Assembly (NCBI RefSeq): GCF_030408675.1
Contig: NZ_CP047200.1
Span: 930,001-994,000 of the forward strand
Direction: 5' to 3'
Source: Corynebacterium durum
GTDB lineage: Bacteria > Actinomycetota > Actinomycetes > Mycobacteriales > Mycobacteriaceae
DNA length: 64,000 bases
A program made the position numbers and the translations under genes. Under the pieces are notes generated by a model, which was given only the letters and a program-made list of their open reading frames with translations, was not told the DNA's origin and did not search any database. Positions 1-9,015 of this stretch are shown here, piece by piece (positions within the stretch are counted from its first letter, which is position 1; every line of letters starts with the position of its first letter).

Positions 1-860
1 GCGAAGAATATCTGCTGGACTTTTCTGTTGAGCGGAACTTCGGTTTCAAAAGCCCTGTGGAATTTGACACCACAATCGTGGCGGTCCCGCAGCTCAGCGA
101 TGTGGGGGATCCCGCTAATAAAGCACAATCACCTGTTCGCAAAGATACTGACCTTGCAGCAATTCCTGCGGTGGGACAACAGCTGGTCACCCCCGGTACC
201 GAGCCGGATAGCGCGCCAAATGTTCCCCCAACATTCCGCTCTGAGATTGTTATTGGTGAAACTCAGTACGTGAAAATCCCGGCCGGTTGGGGCCAGAACC
301 TCAACTTTGAACTTAGCGTTGTTGATGAGGGGCGCGTGGACGATCAGCTCTTCGAAGATGCGGTGAAGGAGTTTGAATTTGCTCTGCTAAATCCCGCCCG
401 AGAAAGCGTGGACTTGATTGGTGCCACCACCTCTGATGTGACGGACGTGAATAAACCGGTACGTTTTGGCACCGCCCGCGCTGTTTCCTTTGCTAATGCC
501 GACCAGCCGAATCCCGCCTGGCTTGCCGGTGATCACTATCTGGCAGTCACACTAGCCAGGAACATTGGCGACAACACCGACGAGAAAACCCTGTCGGTGC
601 CCGTGCGCTACCAGATTGCTTTTGCTCCGGTTGGTGTCGCTGTCGCCGGTCCGATCTTCCCAGATTTCAAGCTGCCGGAAGAAAGCGTATCGACGTCCAC
701 CACCTCAGCGTCCTCTGCACCGTCCAACGCCGCCGCGAACGCCGATGTGTCATCCACTAGCGCAACCACACGCCTTGCTATCGGCGTTGCGGTTGTGGGG
801 ATTGTTGTCCTTCTAGCCGCAGTATTGGTCGTGACAACGGTGATTCGGCGGCGTCGGTAA
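1..860 (+). CDS. Membrane-anchored surface protein, C-terminal part (5' partial)
   Basis: The reading frame is open from base 3, so the gene begins outside the window; the first in-frame ATG at 57 is probably internal. The visible ~286 residues are mainly beta-type sequence without Cys, followed by a Ser/Thr/Ala-rich linker and a C-terminal membrane helix ending in a basic RRRR stop-transfer. This is the layout of an exported protein anchored by its C-terminus with the bulk outside the cell. No sortase LPxTG motif is visible. I do not recognise the family; actinobacterial surface proteins with an N-terminal adhesion or vWA domain often end this way, but that part is not in view. Confidence 0.8.
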   Translation, partial: EEYLLDFSVERNFGFKSPVEFDTTIVAVPQLSDVGDPANKAQSPVRKDTDLAAIPAVGQQLVTPGTEPDSAPNVPPTFRSEIVIGETQYVKIPAGWGQNLNFELSVVDEGRVDDQLFEDAVKEFEFALLNPARESVDLIGATTSDVTDVNKPVRFGTARAVSFANADQPNPAWLAGDHYLAVTLARNIGDNTDEKTLSVPVRYQIAFAPVGVAVAGPIFPDFKLPEESVSTSTTSASSAPSNAAANADVSSTSATTRLAIGVAVVGIVVLLAAVLVVTTVIRRRR

Positions 861-865
861 GTGAG

Positions 866-1513
866 CTAGCTTGAACGGCTGCTGAGCTGCCCGGACGAAT
901 CCACGATTTCGGACAGCTTCGCCTGGCCACCCACGTTGTTCACAGTAATAATGCCCTTAACGGTGCCGTTGTCCAGGATGAACACCAGCCCCACACCATC
1001 GGCGTGACTCGAGTTGAGGAGATCGAGGCTGTTGTGCTTCACCTCGGTTTCCTTCTTGCCCACGTTGTCGGTGATTTTGTCGCCCGTTACTTGAGCAGCG
1101 ATCATTCCTGCGTAGGTGATGTCAGCGTAGTCACCAAGACTGAGATTACTGCTCCCAAACAGGTCTTTCGGTGTGGAGTAGGAATCACCGCTGGACTTGC
1201 GTGTGAGGAAGTCTTCAAGATCGTTTTTATCCGCTGTGTCGGCATTCTTGTCCAGCCAGGATTTCACGGCTGAGGAATCGGTGAGGTTCACAAACTGCTG
1301 GGCAAGCTGCAGGGCTTGCTCTTCTTGCGCGGCCACCTTGCCAGTTCCAGCCTGCAGGGTAACGGACTGTGTGGCCTGCGTGGACTGGGAGGATGCTGCG
1401 GGCGGGGTGTTTGTCGGTTGTGACGCGGTGTTTTGCTGGCCGCCGCACGCGGCGAGGAGGAGAGTGGTAGTGAGGGCGACTGCGCCGACTGCGACGTGCT
1501 TAAATGTTGTCAT
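866..1513 (-). CDS. Secreted lipoprotein of unknown function
   Basis: 215 residues. The N-terminus is a lipoprotein signal: basic start, hydrophobic stretch, lipobox LAAC followed by GG, then a Thr/Ser/Gln-rich linker. The mature part (about residues 60–215) is soluble alpha/beta sequence. I chose the ATG at 1513 because it begins the signal peptide; the frame is open to 1633 but the extra residues would spoil it. The gene converges on the upstream surface-protein gene (5 bp apart) and is divergent from the MerR gene, sharing about 120 bp of promoter region. Function unknown. Confidence 0.8.
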   Translation of the reverse strand: MTTFKHVAVGAVALTTTLLLAACGGQQNTASQPTNTPPAASSQSTQATQSVTLQAGTGKVAAQEEQALQLAQQFVNLTDSSAVKSWLDKNADTADKNDLEDFLTRKSSGDSYSTPKDLFGSSNLSLGDYADITYAGMIAAQVTGDKITDNVGKKETEVKHNSLDLLNSSHADGVGLVFILDNGTVKGIITVNNVGGQAKLSEIVDSSGQLSSRSS

Positions 1514-1633
1514 AACATCAAAAAGTAGCAGTAGCACGCCTGCTGAATGAAATTGCATGCCCAAATGACACAAGACACGCCCATGGGTTGGCGTTCTTGA
1601 ATTAAAGTGCTTGAAGTTCTTACGCTCGTGCAT

Positions 1634-2125
1634 ATGGCCAGTTCAGAACACTATTCCATTAAACAAGTGTCGGAAATGTCCGGACTGCCATCGAGCACGT
1701 TGCGCTACTACGAAAGCATCGGCATTATCCCCGTGATCTCCCGTGATTCGAGTAGTAAACAGCGTGTATACAGCGAGGATGATCTTGGTTTTATCAAGAA
1801 TGTTGCGTGCTTGTATGGCCTTGGATTGTCCATCACAGACATGCGCGACTACCTCACCAATATGGCCGGTGCCACCCCGGTACACGCCCATAATCAGGTC
1901 GCGTTGTTGCAGCGGCAGGCTGAAACCCTGGAGGAAGAGGCCGCGCTGTTGGAATCGCGGCGTCGATACGTGGCGGCAAAAGTCGCCTATTGGCAGGCCG
2001 TAGAGGCGGGCGACCAGGAAACGCTGGCCAGTGCTGATGAGGAATCCAGGCGGCGTTCCGCCGACCTACGGCAAGCAATTCATACCATGAGTAAAAGGAA
2101 AGATAATGAAGACAGCGATATTTAA
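1634..2125 (+). CDS. MerR-family transcriptional regulator
   Basis: 163 residues from ATG 1634 (the frame is open to 1607). The N-terminal winged HTH has the MerR signature: YSIKQVSEMSGLPSSTLRYYES, then the wing with RVYSEDDL. A long dimerisation helix follows (about residues 85–130, rich in Gln, Glu and Arg). No conserved metal-binding Cys cluster is seen at the C-terminus, so it is more like the small-molecule or aldehyde-responsive MerR group than the metal sensors. Its 3' end overlaps the alcohol dehydrogenase start by 20 bp, so the two are co-transcribed and it probably controls its own operon. Confidence 0.9.
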   Translation: MASSEHYSIKQVSEMSGLPSSTLRYYESIGIIPVISRDSSSKQRVYSEDDLGFIKNVACLYGLGLSITDMRDYLTNMAGATPVHAHNQVALLQRQAETLEEEAALLESRRRYVAAKVAYWQAVEAGDQETLASADEESRRRSADLRQAIHTMSKRKDNEDSDI

Positions 2126-3149
2126 AAAGCCCGGCCTGATTGCCGTTGAGGACCACCCTAAGCCCACCATTCAGCAGCCCACTGACGCTGTGATGCGCGT
2201 GGTTCGAGCCTGCGTGTGTGGCAGTGACCTGTGGTATTACCGGGGCGACTCCGAGCATGGCCAGGACGCCATCGGCCACGAGGCTATCGGTGTGGTGGAG
2301 GAAATCGGTGACGATGTGACCACCATGAAACCCGGTGACCTGGTGATCGTGCCCTTCGCCTTCAGCGACAACACCTGCCCACACTGCGAAAACGGCGTCC
2401 AGACCGCCTGCCAGAACGGTGGCTTCTTCGGTGCCGGAGAACCCGGCAACGGCTGCCAGGCCGAATACGTGCGCATTCAGCAGGCCGATGGTACGGCCGT
2501 TGTGGTCCCCGCCGGTAATTACAGTGACGAACAGCTCGCGTCCTTCCTCGCTCTCACAGACGTTATGGGCACCGGCTACCACGCTGCTGTTGCCGCTGGT
2601 GTGAAACCCGGCAGCACGGTGGCTGTGGTTGGTGACGGCGCGGTTGGTCTGGCTGGCGTGCTCTCCGCCAAGCTGCTCGGTGCCACGCGCATCATTGCCA
2701 TGAGCCGTCACGAATCCCGCCAGAAGCTAGCCACCAGGTGGGGCGCCACCGATATTGTTGCCTCCCGCGGGGATGACGCTGTTGCTGAGGTCATGCAGTT
2801 CACAGACGGCATTGGTGTTGACGCCGTGCTGGAATGCGTGGGAAGCAAAGATGCCACCGAAACCGCTTTTGCTATTGCTCGACCCGGCGCGATTGTTGGT
2901 CGTGTTGGTCTGCCCCATGAAGCCCCGATTGATGAGGTGGGAACCTTCTTCCGCAATGTAGGTACCCGTGGCGGCCCTGCACCGGTCCGCGAGTACTTGC
3001 CGGAGTTGCTGCGCGCCACCCTCGCCGGGGAGATTAACCCCGGTGAGGTTTTCGACTACGAAACCGACCTGGATCACATCGACGAGGCATACCAGGCCAT
3101 GGACAGCCGCCGCGCCATTAAGGCACTCATTCGTGTGAGCGAGGTGTAG
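2106..3149 (+). CDS. Zinc-dependent alcohol dehydrogenase (MDR family)
   Basis: 347 residues, a normal length for medium-chain dehydrogenases. Visible features are the catalytic zinc site (CGSDLWYYRGD, then GHEAIGVVEEIG), a shortened structural-zinc lobe (CPHCENGVQTAC) and the NAD(P)-binding motif VVGDGAVGLAG. It should oxidise or reduce alcohols/aldehydes in the cytosol; the substrate is not evident. The start ATG has a good upstream AAAGGA and overlaps the MerR gene, suggesting an aldehyde- or electrophile-response unit. The structural lobe has fewer cysteines than horse-liver-type enzymes, as in many bacterial relatives. Confidence 0.92.
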   Translation: MKTAIFKKPGLIAVEDHPKPTIQQPTDAVMRVVRACVCGSDLWYYRGDSEHGQDAIGHEAIGVVEEIGDDVTTMKPGDLVIVPFAFSDNTCPHCENGVQTACQNGGFFGAGEPGNGCQAEYVRIQQADGTAVVVPAGNYSDEQLASFLALTDVMGTGYHAAVAAGVKPGSTVAVVGDGAVGLAGVLSAKLLGATRIIAMSRHESRQKLATRWGATDIVASRGDDAVAEVMQFTDGIGVDAVLECVGSKDATETAFAIARPGAIVGRVGLPHEAPIDEVGTFFRNVGTRGGPAPVREYLPELLRATLAGEINPGEVFDYETDLDHIDEAYQAMDSRRAIKALIRVSEV

Positions 3150-3198
3150 AAAGAAAGGCTGCGCTTTGGGACAGTTTCTTCAAAATAGTCGACAGTGA

Positions 3199-3588
3199 CT
3201 ATTTCCCCAGGTTCCGAAGCTCTTTCCCTCGCTGTTCTTCACGCTTTTCAGCCATCGCGGTGCGTGCTGCACGTAGCCAATCGGGTTGGTTTTCCAGCAG
3301 GGCTTTGATGTCTGCTGTGGTCAGGGGCTTGTCCAAGTCGTTGCGTTTGAGGGCGGCGATGGTGATGCCGAGCTTCTGGGCGACCACGGGGCGTGGGTGG
3401 GGGCCGTTGCGGCGGAGGTTGGTAAGCCATTCCGGCGGGTTGCTTTGTAGTTCGACAAATTCTTGGTGGGTGAGTGCCGTATTTTGGAACTCCTCTGGCG
3501 TGGCCGGCAGGTAGATTCCGAGTTTCTTGGCCGCTGTCTGGGGTTTCATTGCGGTGCCGGATGGGGTGCGTGCAGATTCTTCGTTCAC
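3199..3588 (-). CDS. DUF5997 family protein
   Basis: 129 residues from GTG 3588, or 116 from ATG 3549; the start is uncertain because neither has a well-spaced ribosome site. The core begins MKPQTAAKKLGIYLPATPEEF, which I recognise as DUF5997, an actinobacterial family of unknown function. Two short segments, TAAKKLGI and VVAQKLGITIAALKR, look like small helix-turn-helix elements. It is divergent from the LysR-effector-domain gene with only 23–62 bp between starts. I believe this pairing recurs in actinobacteria, which suggests a shared job. Confidence 0.8.
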   Translation of the reverse strand: MNEESARTPSGTAMKPQTAAKKLGIYLPATPEEFQNTALTHQEFVELQSNPPEWLTNLRRNGPHPRPVVAQKLGITIAALKRNDLDKPLTTADIKALLENQPDWLRAARTAMAEKREEQRGKELRNLGK

Positions 3589-3611
3589 TCCTCAACGGTA
3601 ACATCTTCTGC

Positions 3612-4289
3612 ATGAGCCTCACGATCGCCTACGTCAAGGGCACAGCTCCCGGCAAATGGCTGACACGGTTTGCGGAACGGACTGGGCACGGCGCGTTGCA
3701 TAGTTTTGAGTCGCGTGACCCGTTTCCACTGCTTACCGACGCCCCGACTGACCGCACTCGCCCCGATCTTGCGCTGGTCCGCCTCCCGGATCGGCGAGTG
3801 GATGAGCGTTTTCATGTGGTGCGTTTGTACGAGGAGCAACCGGGTGTGGCAGTGCCGAAGGATAGTGAACTGACTCTTCTGGACGAACTTTCGGCAGCTG
3901 ATCTTGAGGATCAGCACGTTAATTACGCCCCTGATGAGCACAATGAGGTGGATGTGTCGGCGGTGTTCGATGCTCTTGACGTGGTGGCGGCAAACGTGGG
4001 GGTTGCTTTCGCGCCCAGACCGCTTTTGCGGTCGATAAACAACAAGTCCACGGCCCACCGGGACTATGTGGATGGCCAACCCACCAGTATCGCGTTGGTG
4101 TGGTTGAAGGATAAGGATAGCGATGCGATCCAGGATTTCGTGGGGATCGCGAAGGGGCGCACAGCCAACACGTCCAGGCAGGCCGTGCCTAAGCGAACAG
4201 CGAAGGAAAAAGCTGCTGCAAAGAAAGCAGCGCGAGCGAACAACCAGCGGAAGGTCGGTCGCCCTGCGCGTCGGAGGGGGCGTCGATAA
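3612..4289 (+). CDS. LysR-type substrate-binding domain protein without HTH
   Basis: 225 residues from ATG 3612. Residues 1–~185 resemble the periplasmic-binding-like effector domain of LysR regulators (it opens LTIAYVKGTAPGKW), but there is no N-terminal winged helix. The last ~35 residues are a Lys/Arg/Ala-rich tail ending RRRGRR, which could bind nucleic acid non-specifically. Divergent from DUF5997. It is either an effector-binding partner for a separate DNA-binding protein or a diverged regulator; direct evidence for the ligand is absent. Such proteins are often annotated loosely as LysR-family regulators. Confidence 0.75.
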   Translation: MSLTIAYVKGTAPGKWLTRFAERTGHGALHSFESRDPFPLLTDAPTDRTRPDLALVRLPDRRVDERFHVVRLYEEQPGVAVPKDSELTLLDELSAADLEDQHVNYAPDEHNEVDVSAVFDALDVVAANVGVAFAPRPLLRSINNKSTAHRDYVDGQPTSIALVWLKDKDSDAIQDFVGIAKGRTANTSRQAVPKRTAKEKAAAKKAARANNQRKVGRPARRRGRR

Positions 4290-4297
4290 GCGATGCG

Positions 4298-5881
4298 TTA
4301 GGAGATGGTGTCCTTGAGGTTGTCTTCACGCACAAAGATGAGGACTACAGCAGACACCAGCGCCAACGGCACCAGCATCAGGAATACTGGGGTGAGGGCA
4401 TCGTTGTAGGCATAGTCGATGGCCAGGCGCAGCGGTTCCGGCAGGTGAGTGACGGTGGCCGGGGTGAGCCGGGACGTGCCGGAAGCGAGCATGTCTTTGT
4501 AGTTTGCGGCGCCGGCACCCAACTCTTGGATTGCTGCGGGCATGCGGGTGGCCAGCTGGTCGCGCAGATTGGCCACAAAAATGCCGCCCACCAGCGCAGA
4601 GCCGATCGCGCCGCCGATTTGCCGGAAGAAATTGTTTGCTGCGGTGGCGGTGCCAACCACGGCGATGGGGAAGGAGTTCTGCACAATCAGCACCAGAATC
4701 TGCATGGCGTTACCCACACCGAAGCCCAAGAGGAATAGGTACAGTCCAATGACAACCAAGCTGGTGTCGGGTTCCAGGGTGGATAGCAGTGCCAATGCTG
4801 CTGCGGTGGCGATCATGCCAATGATGGGGTAGTGCTTGTATTTGCCGGTGCGGGAGACGATGCCGCCCACGATGGTGGAGGTGCCCATGACACCGAGCAT
4901 CATGGGGGTCATCATCAGACCAGCGGTGGTGGGGGACATGGCATGCACCATCTGCAGGTAGGTGGGCAGATAAGACATGGAACCGAACATGAATATGCCC
5001 ACAGCCAGACCCACGGACGTGGTGAGTACGAAATTACGGTTGGCAAAAAACGTCATGGGAATCAGCGGATCCTCAGCACGCAGTTCCACCAGCACAAATA
5101 CGGCGGCAAACACAACGGCGGTGATGCCAAGGCTAATGATCTGGGGGCTGGTCCAGTCGTATTCGTTGCCGCCCCAGGTCACTGTGAGAATGAGGCTGGT
5201 GGTGGCAACGATCATGGTGAGGATGCCCAGCCAGTCCATCGTCAGTTTTTTCTCGCGCGCCGGGACACGCAGCACCAGGGCAGCAACAATAATCGTGACA
5301 ATGCCGATCGGAACGTTGAGCCACAGGCCCCAACGCCAGCCGGGGCCGTCGGTAAACCAACCACCTAGTACCGGGCCGAGCACCGAGGAGACACCAAACA
5401 CGGCACCGATGATGCCCATGTATTTGCCACGCTCACGGGCGGAAACCACGTCAGCCGTGATGGCCTGCGAGAGGATCATCATGCCGCCAGCGGAAGTACC
5501 CTGAATCGCGCGGGCGACAATCAGTACCGTCATGGACGTGGCCAGGCCGCCGAGCAGGGAACCCACCACAAAACCCGTAAGTGTGCCAAGGAATAAACCT
5601 TTTCGGCCAATTTGGTCGCCCAGCTTGCCGAACAGCGGCAGGGAAATCGTCTCACCCAGCAGATATGCGGTAATCACCCATGTCATGTGGTCCACGCCGC
5701 CGAGTTCTCCGACGATGGTGGGGAGTGCGGCCGAGAATACGGTTTGCCCCAACGAACTCAGCAACATGGCCAGCATCAGTGCCGTGAAAATCAACGGCAA
5801 GCGTGGGCGATGTTCTGCGGTGTGAGGGGGAGTTGGTGTGGAGCTTTGCGTGGGGGTGGGGTCAGAAATGGTCTGAGTCAT
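4298..5881 (-). CDS. MFS drug efflux transporter, DHA2 (14-TM) family
   Basis: 527 residues, typical of the EmrB/QacA-type DHA2 family with 14 membrane helices. Motif A is present as GKLGDQIGRK after helix 2, and motif C (GAVFGVSSVLGPVLGGW) marks it as a drug:H+ antiporter. A Pro/Thr-rich cytosolic N-terminus precedes helix 1. It should export toxic hydrophobic compounds by proton exchange. The start overlaps the 3' end of the TetR gene by 20 bp, so it is co-transcribed with its probable repressor. Confidence 0.93.
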   Translation of the reverse strand: MTQTISDPTPTQSSTPTPPHTAEHRPRLPLIFTALMLAMLLSSLGQTVFSAALPTIVGELGGVDHMTWVITAYLLGETISLPLFGKLGDQIGRKGLFLGTLTGFVVGSLLGGLATSMTVLIVARAIQGTSAGGMMILSQAITADVVSARERGKYMGIIGAVFGVSSVLGPVLGGWFTDGPGWRWGLWLNVPIGIVTIIVAALVLRVPAREKKLTMDWLGILTMIVATTSLILTVTWGGNEYDWTSPQIISLGITAVVFAAVFVLVELRAEDPLIPMTFFANRNFVLTTSVGLAVGIFMFGSMSYLPTYLQMVHAMSPTTAGLMMTPMMLGVMGTSTIVGGIVSRTGKYKHYPIIGMIATAAALALLSTLEPDTSLVVIGLYLFLLGFGVGNAMQILVLIVQNSFPIAVVGTATAANNFFRQIGGAIGSALVGGIFVANLRDQLATRMPAAIQELGAGAANYKDMLASGTSRLTPATVTHLPEPLRLAIDYAYNDALTPVFLMLVPLALVSAVVLIFVREDNLKDTIS

Positions 5882-6560
5882 GAGTTATTTCTTCTTTTTT
5901 AGTAGGTTTTTCCAGGAGTTCGGTGATGTTTGTCAGCGCATCTCGACAGCTTTGTCTGAGACCTTCCATCAGCGTTGCACCGGGGGGAGAACTGCTGTGA
6001 ATCCAGTTGTGCATGCCTAACTGCATGGCGCTGGACATGATGCTCACCAAGGTCAATGCTTCCGTTTCTACGGTCTGGTTAGGCAGTCGGCGGGCATCGG
6101 GCCATTGTTCGAAATAGGCCACAAGCAGACGCATTGCGGATTTTCGCACGTTGTGGAACTGCACCAGTTGCTGGGCTTGTCGCTCTGGGTGCTTCAACGC
6201 AATACACTTACGACGCCGCAGAATGTCGCCCATCCTGGGGTCCTCGCGGTTCAAGTAGGGGTCAAGCAGTCTGCTGCTGAGGGCGATAAGAGCTTCCAGG
6301 ACGTCCTCATGGCGGTTTTCGCAAAAAACAGCGATCTCTCGCTCGCCGATTTCTTTGGGGGCTGCGCCGAACACGGCGCATTCCTTGGAATCTACATAGT
6401 TGAAGAAGGTGCGCCGCGAAATACCTGCTGCTTGGCAGATGTCTTCAACGGTGACGGCATCAAATCCATGGTCCATTACTAACCGGGTGGCGTGATCAGT
6501 AATGGACATGTGTGTGGCAAGGCGTTTCGCCTCGCGCAGGGATAGTTTTTCCTCACTCAC
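5862..6560 (-). CDS. TetR-family transcriptional regulator
   Basis: 232 residues. N-terminal TetR HTH: DHATRLVMDHGFDAVTVEDICQAAGISRRTFFNYVDSKE is spread over about residues 22–62, with the classic TFFNY recognition-helix end. The C-terminal part (about 80–215) is helical ligand-binding sequence. It is the first gene of a two-gene unit with the DHA2 exporter, the usual local-repressor arrangement. Two overlapping palindromes sit just upstream (6575–6597). Confidence 0.93.
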   Translation of the reverse strand: MSEEKLSLREAKRLATHMSITDHATRLVMDHGFDAVTVEDICQAAGISRRTFFNYVDSKECAVFGAAPKEIGEREIAVFCENRHEDVLEALIALSSRLLDPYLNREDPRMGDILRRRKCIALKHPERQAQQLVQFHNVRKSAMRLLVAYFEQWPDARRLPNQTVETEALTLVSIMSSAMQLGMHNWIHSSSPPGATLMEGLRQSCRDALTNITELLEKPTKKEEITHDSDHF

Positions 6561-6574
6561 GTAAAGTAAACCTA

Positions 6575-6597
6575 GTGCATTATTGCACTCAGTGCAA
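6575..6597. promoter_or_regulatory. Overlapping palindromes, probable TetR operator
   Basis: A perfect inverted repeat with arms TTGCAC (6583–6588) and GTGCAA (6592–6597) and a 3-base centre overlaps a second one, GTGCA (6575–6579) / TGCAC (6584–6588). They lie 15–37 bp upstream of the TetR start codon. Location and symmetry fit autorepression by a TetR dimer pair; the assignment is inference. Confidence 0.6.
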
Positions 6598-6674
6598 ATT
6601 TAGTGGACGAGGGGACGTACGTGGGTCAACTGAAGCGAGCGAGACAGGCAGTTCAGGCCCCAAGAGTCACCAGA

Positions 6675-7568
6675 CTACTCCGCCACCACCCGCCGAAAAC
6701 GCACAATATCCCCAGGTCGCAGTTGGGCGGTGCAGTCAGAAGAACACCAATCCAACACACCGATTACCGGATAGCCTCCCGTCACCGGGTGGTCCACCCC
6801 AAACAACACCGGAAACCCGCTCGGCGGAACCTGAATAGATCCCCGAACCATGCCCTCGCTGGCTATCTCCCCAGCTAAAGCCCGTTCCAGTGGCTGCTCA
6901 CCATGAACCCGGATGCCAATGCGGTTGGACTCGCTGCTCACCTCAAACGGTTCGCTATAAAAACGCTCCACAGACTCCGCAGTAAACCACTCTTCCCGAG
7001 GGCCAGGAATGACGCCCAAGGTGACAGTGTTCGTCATGGCTCGAACAGGCGCACAATCCCGTACCCAGGAGTACCAGCCAGGGCCAGATACATCAGTGCC
7101 GACAACCAGCGTGTCACCAACACGCAGCTGATCAGGACCGATAGCACTGAGCATGTCGGTCGACGCGCTGCCCAGCACCTGCGGGGCAGCAAACCCACCA
7201 CGCACCGCGAAATATGTGCGCAACCCCTGCTGTGCTGAATCGAGAGTGAGGCGAGTGCCAGGCTGGACGTCGATAATTGTGTGAGTGTACTCAATGTATT
7301 GGTAGCCATTGGGTAGCTCCACATGCACAAGGGCGTTGGTGCCCGTAAACACCACGGTTGCTGCTGTCAGCGCCTCAACGCTGAACCCGCCGAACAGGAT
7401 CTCCACCACCGTCGCGCCGGGAGCATTACCCACCACCCGGTTGGCTTGGACGGCGCTCGCGCGGTCAAACGCACCAGAAGGACTCACGCCGCTGGACATA
7501 TACCCAGAACGGCCCGCGTCCTGGAACAACGCTTGCGGGCCACTGGCCAGTACTTTAAACATCGTCAA
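6675..7568 (-). CDS. pxpC: 5-oxoprolinase subunit C (biotin-dependent carboxyltransferase-like)
   Basis: 297 residues, the AHS2/KipA-type domain that forms the prokaryotic ATP-dependent 5-oxoprolinase with PxpA and PxpB, turning 5-oxoproline into glutamate. Recognisable family features are the N-terminal QDAGRSGYMSSGVSPSGAFD and FGVDHPVTGGYPVIGVL near the C-terminus. The start overlaps pxpB by 14 bp. It is the last gene of the NRAMP–pxpA–pxpB–pxpC operon; older annotations call this family urea amidolyase or allophanate hydrolase subunit 2. Confidence 0.92.
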   Translation of the reverse strand: MTMFKVLASGPQALFQDAGRSGYMSSGVSPSGAFDRASAVQANRVVGNAPGATVVEILFGGFSVEALTAATVVFTGTNALVHVELPNGYQYIEYTHTIIDVQPGTRLTLDSAQQGLRTYFAVRGGFAAPQVLGSASTDMLSAIGPDQLRVGDTLVVGTDVSGPGWYSWVRDCAPVRAMTNTVTLGVIPGPREEWFTAESVERFYSEPFEVSSESNRIGIRVHGEQPLERALAGEIASEGMVRGSIQVPPSGFPVLFGVDHPVTGGYPVIGVLDWCSSDCTAQLRPGDIVRFRRVVAE

Positions 7569-8178
7569 CCTCCACGAATCGCACGGTATCCCCAGGCTGA
7601 ATGAGCGCCGGAGATTCCCGCGTCAGATCCCACATCGGGGTTGTCGTAGTGCCCAGCAGCTGCCATCCACCCGGCGACGCCTGGGGATACACCCCCGAAA
7701 ACTCCCCAGCCAACCCCACAGAACCAGCGGGAATACTGGGACGAGGCTGGCTATGCCGAGGCACATCCCACCAGTCGTCAGTCGGCGTGAGGTACGTAAA
7801 CCCCGGAGCAAAACCACCGAACGCCGCACGCCACTCCATGCTGGTATGTGCATCAATCAGCTCGCGCTCACTGATGCCAAGGTGGGCAGCAAGGGTGGAT
7901 ACATCAGGGCCGTCGTAACGCGTGGGAATAGTCACCGTTGCTGTGTGCAGGGCGCTTGTCGACGCCGCGCCCACCACCAATGTTTCCAAGGTTGCTGCTG
8001 TATCTGCCTGAGATGCGATGTGCGGATTGAGGTGAACAGTGATGGTTCGGGCTGCAGGGACAAGCTCGCGGACCTGCGGAAGGTCAAGTGCCTGAATCTG
8101 CGCGTGCAGATCCACCACGTCGTCGAGACTGTCCAGGTCGATGATCAAGGCGTGATCGCCGTTGCGTGCAATATTCAT
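7555..8178 (-). CDS. pxpB: 5-oxoprolinase subunit B
   Basis: 207 residues, the AHS1/KipI-type domain. Family features include HTSMEWRAAFGGFAPGFTYL and PRPSIPAGSVGLAG toward the middle and PGGWQLLG at about 170. It acts with PxpC in the ATP-dependent ring-opening of 5-oxoproline in the cytosol. It overlaps pxpA by 4 bp (ATGA) and pxpC by 14 bp, so translation is probably coupled across all three subunits. Confidence 0.92.
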   Translation of the reverse strand: MNIARNGDHALIIDLDSLDDVVDLHAQIQALDLPQVRELVPAARTITVHLNPHIASQADTAATLETLVVGAASTSALHTATVTIPTRYDGPDVSTLAAHLGISERELIDAHTSMEWRAAFGGFAPGFTYLTPTDDWWDVPRHSQPRPSIPAGSVGLAGEFSGVYPQASPGGWQLLGTTTTPMWDLTRESPALIQPGDTVRFVEVDDV

Positions 8179-8963
8179 GGCTGAGCTTGTACCGCCACCC
8201 CAACGTGACCGAGTTGCTCAATGATGCGACGCGAAAGGCTAATCGCCTCAGGGTTGTCGCCGTGAACGCAGAGGGAATCAGCCTGGACAACTAGTTCCTG
8301 GCCATCAATGCTGGTGATGGGAGCGCCGGTGGCAAAGGCAATAGCTTGACCCGCCACGATATCTGGATCATGGTGCACCGCGCCGGGTTGGGAGCGGCTG
8401 ACCAGGGTGCCGTCTGCGTTGTAGGCGCGGTCGGCAAAAGCCTCCGCGAGGGTAGACAGCCCCTCGGCGGACGCCCAGTCGAGGATCGGAGAGCCTGCGA
8501 GGCCCATGAGCTTCAGTGTGGGATCTGTGGCAAGAATTCCCTCAATCACGGCCATGGCTTGGGTTTTATCGTGGGCGATGCGGTTGTACAGGGCACCATG
8601 CGGTTTGACGTAGGTAACCTGCGCCCCCACCGATCGGGCCGCCGCCTGGAGAGCACCGATCTGGTAGATGGTTTCTGCCCGCAAATCATCGGGGTGGTAA
8701 TCCATGTTTCTCCGACCGAAACCTGCGAGGTCGCGGTATCCCACGTGCGCGCCGATGCGCACGCCCCTTTTTTGGGCGAGATCACACGTGCGGATCATCA
8801 CCAGCGGGTCGCCTGCGTGGAATCCGCATGCGATGTTGGCGCTGGTCACCAGGTCGAGGACGGCACTGTCGTTGCCGATAGTCCATGCGCCGAAGCTTTC
8901 GCCGAGATCGCTGTTGAGGTCAATGGTTGGGGTGGCTGAGGTTCCTGACGGAGAAGTATGCAT
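8175..8963 (-). CDS. pxpA: 5-oxoprolinase subunit A (LamB/YcsF family)
   Basis: 262 residues, close to the usual ~250. It starts with the YcsF hallmark DLNSDLGESFG, followed by SANIACGFHAGDP and YVKPHGALYN, which supply conserved Asp, His and Lys residues. I chose ATG 8963, preceded by AGAAGG; the frame is open to 9032 but that would overlap the NRAMP gene. It binds the 5-oxoproline substrate in the PxpABC complex. Confidence 0.92.
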   Translation of the reverse strand: MHTSPSGTSATPTIDLNSDLGESFGAWTIGNDSAVLDLVTSANIACGFHAGDPLVMIRTCDLAQKRGVRIGAHVGYRDLAGFGRRNMDYHPDDLRAETIYQIGALQAAARSVGAQVTYVKPHGALYNRIAHDKTQAMAVIEGILATDPTLKLMGLAGSPILDWASAEGLSTLAEAFADRAYNADGTLVSRSQPGAVHHDPDIVAGQAIAFATGAPITSIDGQELVVQADSLCVHGDNPEAISLSRRIIEQLGHVGVAVQAQP

Positions 8964-9015
8964 GAGAATTGGCCCTTCTTTGTGGGGTATATGTGTCTTT
9001 TCCAATGGTGACGTG

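Noticed and set aside
1004..1550. Plus-strand open frames over the lipoprotein gene
   Set aside because: They are antisense to a gene with a clear signal peptide and lipobox and have no recognisable domains.
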